The notes under the pieces are model-generated. The model was not told where the DNA came from. It made no database searches and saw nothing but the letters and a program-made list of their open reading frames with translations. The position numbers and the translations under genes are program-made. DNA of 64,000 nt from WHSW01 sp963846565 (GTDB taxonomy: Bacteria; Actinomycetota; Thermoleophilia; Solirubrobacterales; 70-9), in contig CAWJWL010000001.1 in the NCBI GenBank assembly GCA_963846565.1, positions 1 through 64,000 on the forward strand, given 5' to 3'. This document shows, piece after piece, positions 36,060 to 42,950 of this stretch; within the stretch, counting starts at the first letter, position 1; each line of letters begins with the position of its first letter.

Positions 36060-37379
36060 GTGGACCATCGCATCCCCAAGGCCAGGCTGATCCTCGGCAT
36101 CGTCTGCGGCGCCCTCGCGTTGATCACCTTCATCTACTTGAACCTCGCCTTCGAGGGCCCGAGCCTGCTGCGCTCGCTTGGCGGCGAGCGCCACGAGTTC
36201 GTCGCCGTCTTCGACGACACCGAGGTGCTGCCGACCAAGCAGCCGGTGCTCCTGCGCGGGCTCGAGGTCGGCAAGGTCCGCGCGGTGGAGTACGAGCACG
36301 ACGAGGCGCAGGCGACGGTCGAGTTCACGATCGAGGACGAGTACGTGCCGATCTACAAGGACGCGACGGCGATCATCGGCGAGCGCACGGTGCTCGGCGA
36401 CCCGTACATGGCGCTCGACCCGGGGACCGAGGCCGCCGGCGAGCTCTCGGACGACGGGGGTGAGGTCGAGGCGCTGCCGAGCGTCGACTTCGACGAGGCG
36501 CTCGACTTCCTCGACGAGGAGGGCCGCGTGCACACGCGCTCGATCCTCGATGAGCTGCGGATCGCGACTCGCTGGGACCGCGGTCCGGAGAACCTCAACC
36601 AGACGGTCGGCGAGCTCGCCCGCGTAACCACCGAGCTCCGGAGTCTGACCCGGGCGTTGCGTGGACAGGAGGAGGACATCGCCGGGCTCGTCGGCGACGC
36701 ATCGACCGTCTTCAGCGAGCTCGGCTCGCGCGAAGCCTCAATCCGCACCCTGGTCGGGGCCGGCCGGGTGACCCTCGACGCGCTCGCCGCGAACACCACC
36801 TCGCTCGCCGAGGGCCTGCGCGAGACGCCGCCGTTGCTCGAGGAGGGCCAGCTCGTCCTCGCCCTGGCGAGGCCGCTGATCGAGAGCGCCGGGCCGCTGG
36901 TGCGGGAGCTCGACCGGGCGGCGCCGAAGCTGAGCCCGGTCCTCGCCGAGTTGCCGGCCCTGAGCGCCGACACGGTCGAGATCGTCTCGGAGTTGAGCGG
37001 GATTCCGACCCTGCGAAAGCTCCTCGACGTCGTCGCCCTGGTGGGTCCCGCGATCCCGGAGATGGAGGCGGCGGCGCGCAACGTCGTCGCCCTCCTCGAC
37101 TACTCGGCCAAGAACCGCAAGGGCATCGCCTCGTTCTTCGCCAACCTCGCGGACTCCGGCTCGAGCCACGATGCCAACGGGCACTGGCTCCGTGTGGCGG
37201 CGATCTTCGAGCCCGCGTTCATCCTCGATGAGCACATTCCCTCCACCTGCTTCCCGGAGGACGACGTCGCCCCGAACGGCGGCGTCTGCTCGAACGCCTA
37301 CCCGCAGCCGGGTGACGGCTACGACAACGAGCCCTTCGTGCCCGGGTCCTACGACCGCGTCGAGCCGTTCGATCCCTGA
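36060..37379 (+). CDS. Mce-family lipid-transport protein, position 6 of 6
   Basis: A 439-residue Mce protein from GTG 36060, with no gap after the preceding TAA. It has the anchor LILGIVCGALALITFIYLNL, the MCE domain (about residues 48-140, VAVFDDTEVLPTKQPVLLRG; TAIIGERTVLGDPYMALDPG), and a long helical region to about residue 355. The tail contains a cysteine pair (IPSTCFPEDDVAPNGGVCSN). This closes the yrbEA-yrbEB-mce1-6 unit, in which every junction is coupled. No MceG/MlaF-type ATPase gene lies in the window, so the energising subunit must be encoded elsewhere. Confidence 0.87.
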   Translation: MDHRIPKARLILGIVCGALALITFIYLNLAFEGPSLLRSLGGERHEFVAVFDDTEVLPTKQPVLLRGLEVGKVRAVEYEHDEAQATVEFTIEDEYVPIYKDATAIIGERTVLGDPYMALDPGTEAAGELSDDGGEVEALPSVDFDEALDFLDEEGRVHTRSILDELRIATRWDRGPENLNQTVGELARVTTELRSLTRALRGQEEDIAGLVGDASTVFSELGSREASIRTLVGAGRVTLDALAANTTSLAEGLRETPPLLEEGQLVLALARPLIESAGPLVRELDRAAPKLSPVLAELPALSADTVEIVSELSGIPTLRKLLDVVALVGPAIPEMEAAARNVVALLDYSAKNRKGIASFFANLADSGSSHDANGHWLRVAAIFEPAFILDEHIPSTCFPEDDVAPNGGVCSNAYPQPGDGYDNEPFVPGSYDRVEPFDP

Positions 37380-37386
37380 GCTGGAC

Positions 37387-37704
37387 CTAGATCCAGACGC
37401 CGAGCTCGCGTAGGCGACGGTCGGTCTCCGCCTCGACGTCGAGCGGCTCCTCACCGCGACGTTCGCGGCGCCCGTTCTCGGCGATCACGAGCGCCCGGAC
37501 CTCCTCGCGGAGCGCTTCGTCGTCGCCCTCGCCAGGACGGGTGCGTCCCTCGCGGGCGAGGAGGCCCTCGTCGACGCCCGAGAGCCCGGCTCGCCAGCTG
37601 CCGAGCGTGCGGCTCATGAGCCAGACGACGACGGCGCCGACGATCAGCAGCGCAATCACGAGGAGGACGACGAAGGTGTCCGGGGCGAGCGCCGCGGCCT
37701 GCAC
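37387..37704 (-). CDS. Small single-pass membrane protein
   Basis: A 105-residue protein with one N-terminal membrane helix (TFVVLLVIALLIVGAVVVWL) and a charged helical cytosolic tail (EALREEVRALVIAENGRRER, ETDRRLRELGVWI). It converges with the last mce gene and is divergent from the cyclic-nucleotide-binding gene. No family recognised. The layout resembles small membrane-anchored assembly proteins, but nothing more can be said. Confidence 0.6.
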   Translation of the reverse strand: MQAAALAPDTFVVLLVIALLIVGAVVVWLMSRTLGSWRAGLSGVDEGLLAREGRTRPGEGDDEALREEVRALVIAENGRRERRGEEPLDVEAETDRRLRELGVWI

Positions 37705-37794
37705 TCGCCCAGCCTACGGCCCCCGCGAGGCGGCGATCGGTTAGGTTCTTCGCGCAACCGCCGACGCCGGTGACGACAAGGAGCAAGTGAGTTC

Positions 37795-38178
37795 GTGGAC
37801 GTAAGCGCGCTGAAGAGCATTCCGCTGTTCGCAGAGGTCGACGACGAGAAGCTGGCCAAGGTGGCGACGTTCGCGACCCTCGAGTCGGCCGTTGAGGGGA
37901 AGACGATCATCCGCGAGGGCGGATTCGCCAACGACCTCTACGCGATCGAGGAGGGCACGGTCAAGGTCGAGCGCGACGGCGAGGTCGTCGCAGAGCTCGG
38001 TCCCGGCGACGTCTTCGGCGAGCAGGGCCTGCTCGAGAAGCAAGCGCGCTCGGCGACGGTGACCGCAACCGCCCCGGTACGCCTGATCCGGATCGAGCAC
38101 TGGGAGCTCTCCCGAATGAAGCAGGCGATGCCAGAGGTCGTGGAAGAGCTGCGCAAGAAGGTGGAAGAGCGGAACTGA
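37795..38178 (+). CDS. Single-domain cyclic-nucleotide-binding protein
   Basis: A 127-residue stand-alone cNMP-binding domain (CAP/CRP effector fold) with no DNA-binding or enzymatic part. It reads IPLFAEVDDEKLAKVATFAT, then GKTIIREGGFANDLYAIEEG, and the phosphate-binding cassette region GPGDVFGEQGLLEKQARSAT, in which the usual GE...RSAT pattern is kept. It probably acts as a small cAMP- or cGMP-responsive adaptor, or may have lost binding; the partner is not evident. GTG 37795 is preceded by AAGGAG 11 bases upstream. Immediately after its stop lies the intergenic repeat at 38181. Confidence 0.8.
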   Translation: MDVSALKSIPLFAEVDDEKLAKVATFATLESAVEGKTIIREGGFANDLYAIEEGTVKVERDGEVVAELGPGDVFGEQGLLEKQARSATVTATAPVRLIRIEHWELSRMKQAMPEVVEELRKKVEERN

Positions 38179-38180
38179 CA

Positions 38181-38228
38181 ACGTTCCGCCCGCCTCCTCG
38201 GCTTCGCCTCCGGGGGCGACCGGGTCAG
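38181..38228 (+). repeat. 48-bp intergenic repeat, copy 1 (hairpin-forming)
   Basis: Near-identical (45 of 48 positions) to the reverse complement of 49312-49358. CGCCTCC (38191-38197) can pair with GGGGGCG (38212-38218), enclosing an inner GGC-TTC-GCC hairpin. It begins two bases after the stop of the cyclic-nucleotide-binding gene, and may act as a 3' end signal. No U-tract follows. Confidence 0.75.
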
Positions 38229-38255
38229 CCGAAGGACGACTAGACTCCTGACGAC

Positions 38256-38411
38256 ATAACGGTCGGTGTATGAGGGAAGTCCGGTGTGAAGCCGGCGCGG
38301 TCCCGCCACTGTGACCGGGTAGAAGGGCGTCGCAGGACTCAGGTCCAGCCACTGGGAGCCGTAGGGCTCCGCGGGAAGGCGCGACGACCAGCCCGCAAGC
38401 CAGGAGACCTC
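38256..38411 (+). ncRNA. Cobalamin (adenosylcobalamin) riboswitch
   Basis: Matches the conserved core of the B12 riboswitch: CGGTCGGTGTATGAGGGAAG, then TCCGGTGTGAAGCCGGCGC, GGTCCCGCCACTGTGA, and near the 3' end the B12 box AGCCAGGAGACC (38398-38409). The spacing between these blocks is normal for the class. It lies upstream of, and in the same direction as, the five-gene DUF4430/ECF operon, and normally reduces expression when coenzyme B12 is plentiful. This identifies the operon as cobalamin-related independently of the proteins. Confidence 0.95.
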
Positions 38412-38430
38412 TCATCGACCGGGCAACCCG

Positions 38431-38449
38431 CCCGGCGATCACCGCCGGG
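38431..38449 (+). promoter_or_regulatory. Expression-platform hairpin after the B12 riboswitch
   Basis: CCCGGCG (38431-38437) and CGCCGGG (38443-38449) form a perfect 7-bp stem with a 5-base loop between the aptamer and the first gene. No T-run follows, so Rho-independent termination is unlikely. Control of translation or Rho access is more probable. Confidence 0.5.
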
Positions 38450-38474
38450 CTCGACCCTCGAAGGAAGGGTGGAA

Positions 38475-39467
38475 ATGTCCATACGTTCTCTGTTCGCGCT
38501 CGTCGCGCTCGGGCTCGTCGTCGTCCCGGCGTCCTCCAGCGCCGCGACCGTCTCCGCGAAGCTCCGCGTCGTGACCCCGACCCAGGTGCTCGACCCGGGC
38601 ACCAACTACATCGTCGACGACTCGGTGACCGTCCCCACCAGCCCGCAGGCCGATTGCCTCGGGGCTCCCGGGGGTAGCGGCGCCGAGTTCTCCTACACCG
38701 AGCCGGTCGCGCTCAGCCTGTTGGCGACCGCGGGGCGGACCACCAAGTCCGTGAAGCCGCTTTTGCTCAGCGACCAGTTCGGCTTCGGCCTCGTGATCTG
38801 CGGGATCGGCGGCGTGGAGGCCGACCAGAGCAGCTTCTGGTACCTGAAGTCGAACCACGAGGAGGCGACCGTCGGCGCCGACCAGCTGAAGCTCGCCAAA
38901 GGCGACGAGGTGCTCCTCTACCTGGCGCAGGACAACTTCCCGGCCCCGAATCCCGCCGAGCTCGAGCTCACCGCCCCGGCACGTGCCGAGACGGGGACTC
39001 CGTTCACCGTGCAGGCGGTCCAGCATGCCTGCGTCACGGATCCGAGCACGTTCGCCGTCACCTGCAACAGCACGCCCGCGGCCGGGGTCACGATCTCCGG
39101 CGGCACGAGTCCCGTGATCACGGGCGCCGACGGCAGCGCGCAGGTGAGCGCGACGGACCGGGTGAAGCTCGCGGCGACGCGCGGTGCCGACATCCCCGCC
39201 GAGGTGCTGTCCGTCTGCGTTGCCGAGGTGGTCGCGACCTGCCCGTCGAAGCGCGGCGAGCGCTTCGTCGGCAGCCCCGAGGGCGAGACGATCGCCACCA
39301 CCAAGGGCTCCGACTCGATTCGTGCCCGTGGCGGCGACGATGTCGTCGACGCGCGCAAGGGCGGCACCGACCGAATCGACTGCGGCCCCGGGAAGGACGT
39401 TGTCCGCCTGCGCTCGAGCGATAAGGACGACAAGGTCAGCGGCGACTGCGAGCGGACCCGGAGGTAG
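38475..39467 (+). CDS. Exported DUF4430 (transcobalamin beta-like) protein with RTX-like tail
   Basis: A 330-residue exported protein, first gene of the B12 operon. The signal peptide is SIRSLFALVALGLVVVPASS, cleaved near SSAAT. Residues about 70-150 fit DUF4430, the domain equivalent to the beta domain of transcobalamin: FGFGLVICGIGGVEADQSSF, then WYLKSNHEEATVGADQLKLA and GDEVLLYLAQDN. The middle (160-260) is an Ig-like beta domain with a cysteine pair. The C-terminus has degenerate calcium-binding RTX-like repeats (GSDSIRARGGDDVVDARKGG). Start ATG 38475 follows GGAAGG. In transcobalamin this domain closes over bound cobalamin, so a capture role outside the membrane is proposed. Confidence 0.8.
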   Translation: MSIRSLFALVALGLVVVPASSSAATVSAKLRVVTPTQVLDPGTNYIVDDSVTVPTSPQADCLGAPGGSGAEFSYTEPVALSLLATAGRTTKSVKPLLLSDQFGFGLVICGIGGVEADQSSFWYLKSNHEEATVGADQLKLAKGDEVLLYLAQDNFPAPNPAELELTAPARAETGTPFTVQAVQHACVTDPSTFAVTCNSTPAAGVTISGGTSPVITGADGSAQVSATDRVKLAATRGADIPAEVLSVCVAEVVATCPSKRGERFVGSPEGETIATTKGSDSIRARGGDDVVDARKGGTDRIDCGPGKDVVRLRSSDKDDKVSGDCERTRR

Positions 39468-39470
39468 GCG

Positions 39471-40424
39471 ATCGGCAAGGGTCCGCGCTCACTTGCGGCG
39501 GCGGCGCTGCTTGGCGCCGCCGCCGTCGGCGGGGCCTGTGGGCTCGGTCCGGGCGAGAGCTCGAGCGGCGAAGCGAGCCTCACGGTGACCCGCGACTACG
39601 GCGCCGAGCCGGTGCTCGAGGCGACCGTCTCCCAGCCCTCCGAGTCCGAGACCGTGATCCGCATGCTCGACCGCGAGGCCGAGATCACGACCCGGTTCGG
39701 CGGCGGCTTCGTGCACTCGATCGAGGGCGTCGCCGGCGACCTCAGCGGCGGGCGCAGCCTCGACTGGTTCTTCTACGTGAACGGGATCGAGTCATCGACC
39801 GGAGCCGCGGATGTTCCGGTTCGCGGCGGCGACCGGATCTGGTGGGACTACCGCGACTGGACCGACGCCATGCGGGTTGCAGCGGTCGTCGGCTCGTGGC
39901 CGGAGCCGTTCGCGCAGCTCTCTGCGGGCGCCGAGCGGCTCCCGGTGCGGATCGTCTGCGCCGCGCGCGAGGTCCCGTGCGACGAGGCAGCGGAGCGGCT
40001 CGCCGACGAAGGGGTGAACGCGAGCGTGGAGCCCGGGCACCAGCCGCGGGCCCGGGCCGACGAGGCGATTCGGGTGCTGATCGGCCCATGGTCGGAGCTC
40101 GCGCGCGATCCGGTCGCTTCGCAGCTCGCCGACGGCCCGGCGACGAGCGGCGTGTTCGCGAGCTTCGAGGGGGAGGCCGGCAAGCCCAGCCTTCTCACAT
40201 ACGACGTCAACGGCGCCGAGGCCGACCGCTTCGGCCCGGGGGCGGGATTGGTCGCCGCGCTTCGCGAGGGCGAGGATCCGCCGACCTGGGTCGTCGCCGG
40301 GACCGACGATGCCGGGGTCGAGGCCGCGGTCGAGCTGCTCGGGGCCGGACCCCTCGCCGACCGCTACGCCGTCGCGGTCGCGGGACAGACCGAGCACGCT
40401 CTGCCGATCGAGGGGGACGGGTGA
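39471..40424 (+). CDS. DUF4430 lipoprotein of the B12 operon, non-standard start
   Basis: A 317-residue lipoprotein. From ATC 39471 the frame gives GKGPRSLAAAALLGAAAVGG and then A-Cys23, a lipoprotein signal with lipobox-like end. The first standard start codon is GTG 39585, already inside the domain, so ATC (6 bases after GGAGG at 39460-39464) is either the start or a misread ATG. Residues 35-125 are a DUF4430/transcobalamin-beta-like domain: ESETVIRMLDREAEITTRFG, DWFFYVNGIESSTGAADVPV and GDRIWWDYRDWTDAMRV. The following 190 residues form an alpha/beta region I do not recognise. Its TGA shares one base with the ecfT start. Probably a membrane-tethered cobalamin-binding module. Confidence 0.75.
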   Translation: MGKGPRSLAAAALLGAAAVGGACGLGPGESSSGEASLTVTRDYGAEPVLEATVSQPSESETVIRMLDREAEITTRFGGGFVHSIEGVAGDLSGGRSLDWFFYVNGIESSTGAADVPVRGGDRIWWDYRDWTDAMRVAAVVGSWPEPFAQLSAGAERLPVRIVCAAREVPCDEAAERLADEGVNASVEPGHQPRARADEAIRVLIGPWSELARDPVASQLADGPATSGVFASFEGEAGKPSLLTYDVNGAEADRFGPGAGLVAALREGEDPPTWVVAGTDDAGVEAAVELLGAGPLADRYAVAVAGQTEHALPIEGDG

Positions 40425-41320
40425 TGGTGGCCCGCTCGCCGCTCGCCTACTCGCCGCGTCCGGGGCCACTGCAGCGCTCGAGCGCGATCGCCGCAACGAC
40501 ATACCTGGCCTCGTTCGCGCTCGTCGCCTTCGTCTACGCAAACCCGATCGTCCTCGCCGGCACGGGGGCCGCGGTCACCGTCGCCGGGCTGCTCGCCGGG
40601 GCCCCTCGGGCCCTCGCAGCCGCCTGGCGCTGGGGGGCGTGGCTCGGCGTCTTCGTGATCGCGGTCAACGCGCTCGCGTCGCAGCGGGGGGACACGATCC
40701 TGTTGCGCGGGTGGGACCTGCCCGTCGTCGGGCAGATCGACATCAGCGGCGAGGCGCTGGTCGAGGGCGGCGTGCTCGCGCTGCGGATCGCCGTCGTCTT
40801 TGCCGCCTTCGCGGTGTACTCGGCGTGCGTCGACCCGGATCGGGTGCTGCGCCTGGTGCGGCCGATCGCTCGACATTCCGCCCTGACCGCAACGCTGATC
40901 ACCCGCCTGGTGCCGCTCGCCGCGGCCGATCAGCTGCGCCTGCGCGAGGCCGCCGCCCTGCGGGGGCCGGGTGCCGCCGAAGTCGGCCGAGCTGCGATCG
41001 CCCGGCGCCTGCTCGCGGGCTCGCTCGACCGGGCGGTTGACGTCGCCGCCTCCCTCGAGCTGCGCGGCTACGCCCGCGGCCTGCCGCGTACCGGCCGCGG
41101 GCCTCGCCCCGGGCGCCATGGTCGCCGCTTCGCGCTCGCGGGAATCACGGTCGTCGTCCTCTCGGTGGCGCTTCGGGTTGCCGGCGGCGGCGACTTCGAG
41201 GCCTACCCGACGGTCTCGATCGATACCGAGCCGGCGACATGGGCGTTGGCGTGCGCGCTGCCGTTGCTCGCGGCGCTCCCGTTTGCCTGGGCCGGCTCCG
41301 GGAGGCGCGGCCGTGGCTGA
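40424..41320 (+). CDS. ECF transporter transmembrane subunit EcfT (CbiQ-like)
   Basis: A 298-residue EcfT protein, the energy-coupling scaffold between S-component and ATPases. It has hydrophobic helices (TYLASFALVAFVYANPIVLA; AWLGVFVIAVNALAS; GVLALRIAVVFAAFAVYSAC), then the cytosolic coupling helices with the two EcfT signature Ala-Arg-Gly-like motifs, here LREAAALRGPG and SLELRGYARGLP. Two more membrane helices close the protein. ATG 40424 shares one base with the preceding TGA (a GTG at 40421 is also possible). It overlaps the ATPase gene by eight bases, which fits an ECF module with a dedicated T component. Confidence 0.85.
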   Translation: MVARSPLAYSPRPGPLQRSSAIAATTYLASFALVAFVYANPIVLAGTGAAVTVAGLLAGAPRALAAAWRWGAWLGVFVIAVNALASQRGDTILLRGWDLPVVGQIDISGEALVEGGVLALRIAVVFAAFAVYSACVDPDRVLRLVRPIARHSALTATLITRLVPLAAADQLRLREAAALRGPGAAEVGRAAIARRLLAGSLDRAVDVAASLELRGYARGLPRTGRGPRPGRHGRRFALAGITVVVLSVALRVAGGGDFEAYPTVSIDTEPATWALACALPLLAALPFAWAGSGRRGRG

Positions 41321-42950
41321 GCCCGCCGCCATCCTGCGTCGCTTCGGTTACCGCTACCCCGAGGCGTCGGCTGAGTCGCTGACCGAGATCGACTTCGAGC
41401 TGGGGTCGGCGGAGTTCGTCGTCCTCGCCGGCCGCTCCGGTTCCGGGAAGTCAACCCTGCTGCGGGCTCTCTGCGGCCTCGTCCCGCATTACCACGGCGG
41501 TGAGGCGTCGGGCGGGCTCGAGGTCTGCGGCCTCGACGTGCGCGAGCATGGCCCGGCCGACCTCGGCGGGATCGTTGGCCTCGTGCGTCAGGACCCGGAG
41601 ACCCAGGTGGTCGCGACCACCGTGCGCGGCGAGCTCGAGTTGCCCCTCGAGCTGCGCTCCGAGCCCGCCGCGGCCCGCGCCCGGGCCATCGAGGAGGTCG
41701 CGCTCGCGCTCGGGATCGAGAATCTGCTCGACCGGACCACGGACACGCTTTCCGGCGGTGAGCTGCAGAGGGTCGCGCTCGCGTCGGCGCTCGTCCTGCG
41801 GCCGAAGCTCGTGCTTCTCGACGAGCCGACCTCGCAGCTCGACCCGGTCGCCGGCGACGAGCTGATCGGGCTTCTGCGGAGGCTCAACGAGGAATGGGGA
41901 ATGGCGGTCGTCCTCGCGGAGCACCGGCTCGAACGCTGCCTCGCCGCGGCCGACCGCGTGCTCGCCGTTGCGGCCGGGCGACTCGCGTTCGACGGCAGCC
42001 CCTGCGAGTTCGCGGAATGGGCGGCGGCGACTGACCGCTCGCTGCTCACGCCGGCCGGGCGCCTGTTCGGGCTGGCGGGTATCCGGCCCTACCCCGTGGC
42101 GACCAAGGACGCGAGGCAGATCCTCGACGCGAACGGCTTCGAGCTGCCGCTCGCGGACGTTCTCGGGAGCGCCGAGGAGGAGCCGGCCACCGGCGTGCCG
42201 AAATCGGCCGTCGCCGCGCTGGAGGCGCGGCGCCTGTGGGTCGAGCTCGACGCGGGGGCCGGCCCGGCGGAGGTACTGCGCGGAATCGAGTTGACGATCG
42301 GGGCGGGGGAGAGGGTGGCGCTGATGGGCCGAAACGGCGCCGGCAAGTCGACCCTCCTGCGTGCGGCGGCCGGCCTGGTGGATCCCGTCGCCGGGTCGAT
42401 CGCCGCCCCTGCCGGTCCCCTCGCGCTCCTGCCGCAGAGTCCCGGCGACCTGTTCGTGCGCGAGCGTGTCGACGAGGAGCTGCCCGGTCCCGAGGGCGAG
42501 CGAGCGCTCCGCGCGGTGGGCCTCGAGTGGGCGGCGCAGGCGGATCCGCGCGACCTCTCCGGTGGTGAGCGTGAGCGGCTTGCGCTCGCGATCGTGATGG
42601 CGGGTCGCGATCAGGAGCGGCCAGGGGCTGTCTGCCTCGACGAGCCGACGCGGGGCATGGACAACGCCCGCAAGGGAGAGCTGATCGAGCGCCTGGGGAC
42701 GCTCGCCGACCAGGGCTCGGCGGTGCTCGTTGCCACGCACGATGTCGAGTTCGCCGCTCGCTTCGCGGAGCGGGTGATCCTGCTCGGCGCCGGCGAGCTG
42801 ATCGCCGACGGACGGGCCGCCGAGGTCCTGTCGGGCGGCTGGTACTTCGCCACCGAGGTCGCCCGGATCCTCGGGGCGAGCGGGGCGATCACGCCCGAGG
42901 TTGGAGCCGAGGCGCTTGCCGCCGCGCAACGCGAGACGGCCGGGCGATGA
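41313..42950 (+). CDS. ECF transporter double ATPase (fused EcfA-EcfA')
   Basis: A 545-residue protein with two ABC domains in one chain. Domain 1 (residues 1-240): Walker A LAGRSGSGKSTLLRALCG, Q-loop VRQDPETQV, signature LSGGELQRVALAS, Walker B KLVLLDEPTSQLDP, H-loop VVLAEHRLERC. Domain 2 (residues 300-520): Walker A LMGRNGAGKSTLLRAAAG, Q-loop LLPQSPGDLF, signature LSGGERERLALAI, Walker B AVCLDEPTRGMDN, H-loop VLVATHDVEFAA. Both sites look catalytically complete. GTG 41313 is the start; the ATGA overlap couples it to the S-component gene. Confidence 0.93.
   Translation: MAEPAAILRRFGYRYPEASAESLTEIDFELGSAEFVVLAGRSGSGKSTLLRALCGLVPHYHGGEASGGLEVCGLDVREHGPADLGGIVGLVRQDPETQVVATTVRGELELPLELRSEPAAARARAIEEVALALGIENLLDRTTDTLSGGELQRVALASALVLRPKLVLLDEPTSQLDPVAGDELIGLLRRLNEEWGMAVVLAEHRLERCLAAADRVLAVAAGRLAFDGSPCEFAEWAAATDRSLLTPAGRLFGLAGIRPYPVATKDARQILDANGFELPLADVLGSAEEEPATGVPKSAVAALEARRLWVELDAGAGPAEVLRGIELTIGAGERVALMGRNGAGKSTLLRAAAGLVDPVAGSIAAPAGPLALLPQSPGDLFVRERVDEELPGPEGERALRAVGLEWAAQADPRDLSGGERERLALAIVMAGRDQERPGAVCLDEPTRGMDNARKGELIERLGTLADQGSAVLVATHDVEFAARFAERVILLGAGELIADGRAAEVLSGGWYFATEVARILGASGAITPEVGAEALAAAQRETAGR

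Noticed and set aside
37795..38178. CRP/FNR transcription factor
   Set aside because: No helix-turn-helix after the cyclic-nucleotide-binding domain; the protein ends at residue 127.
38431..38449. Rho-independent terminator after the riboswitch
   Set aside because: The stem is perfect but no T-run follows; listed as an expression-platform hairpin instead.
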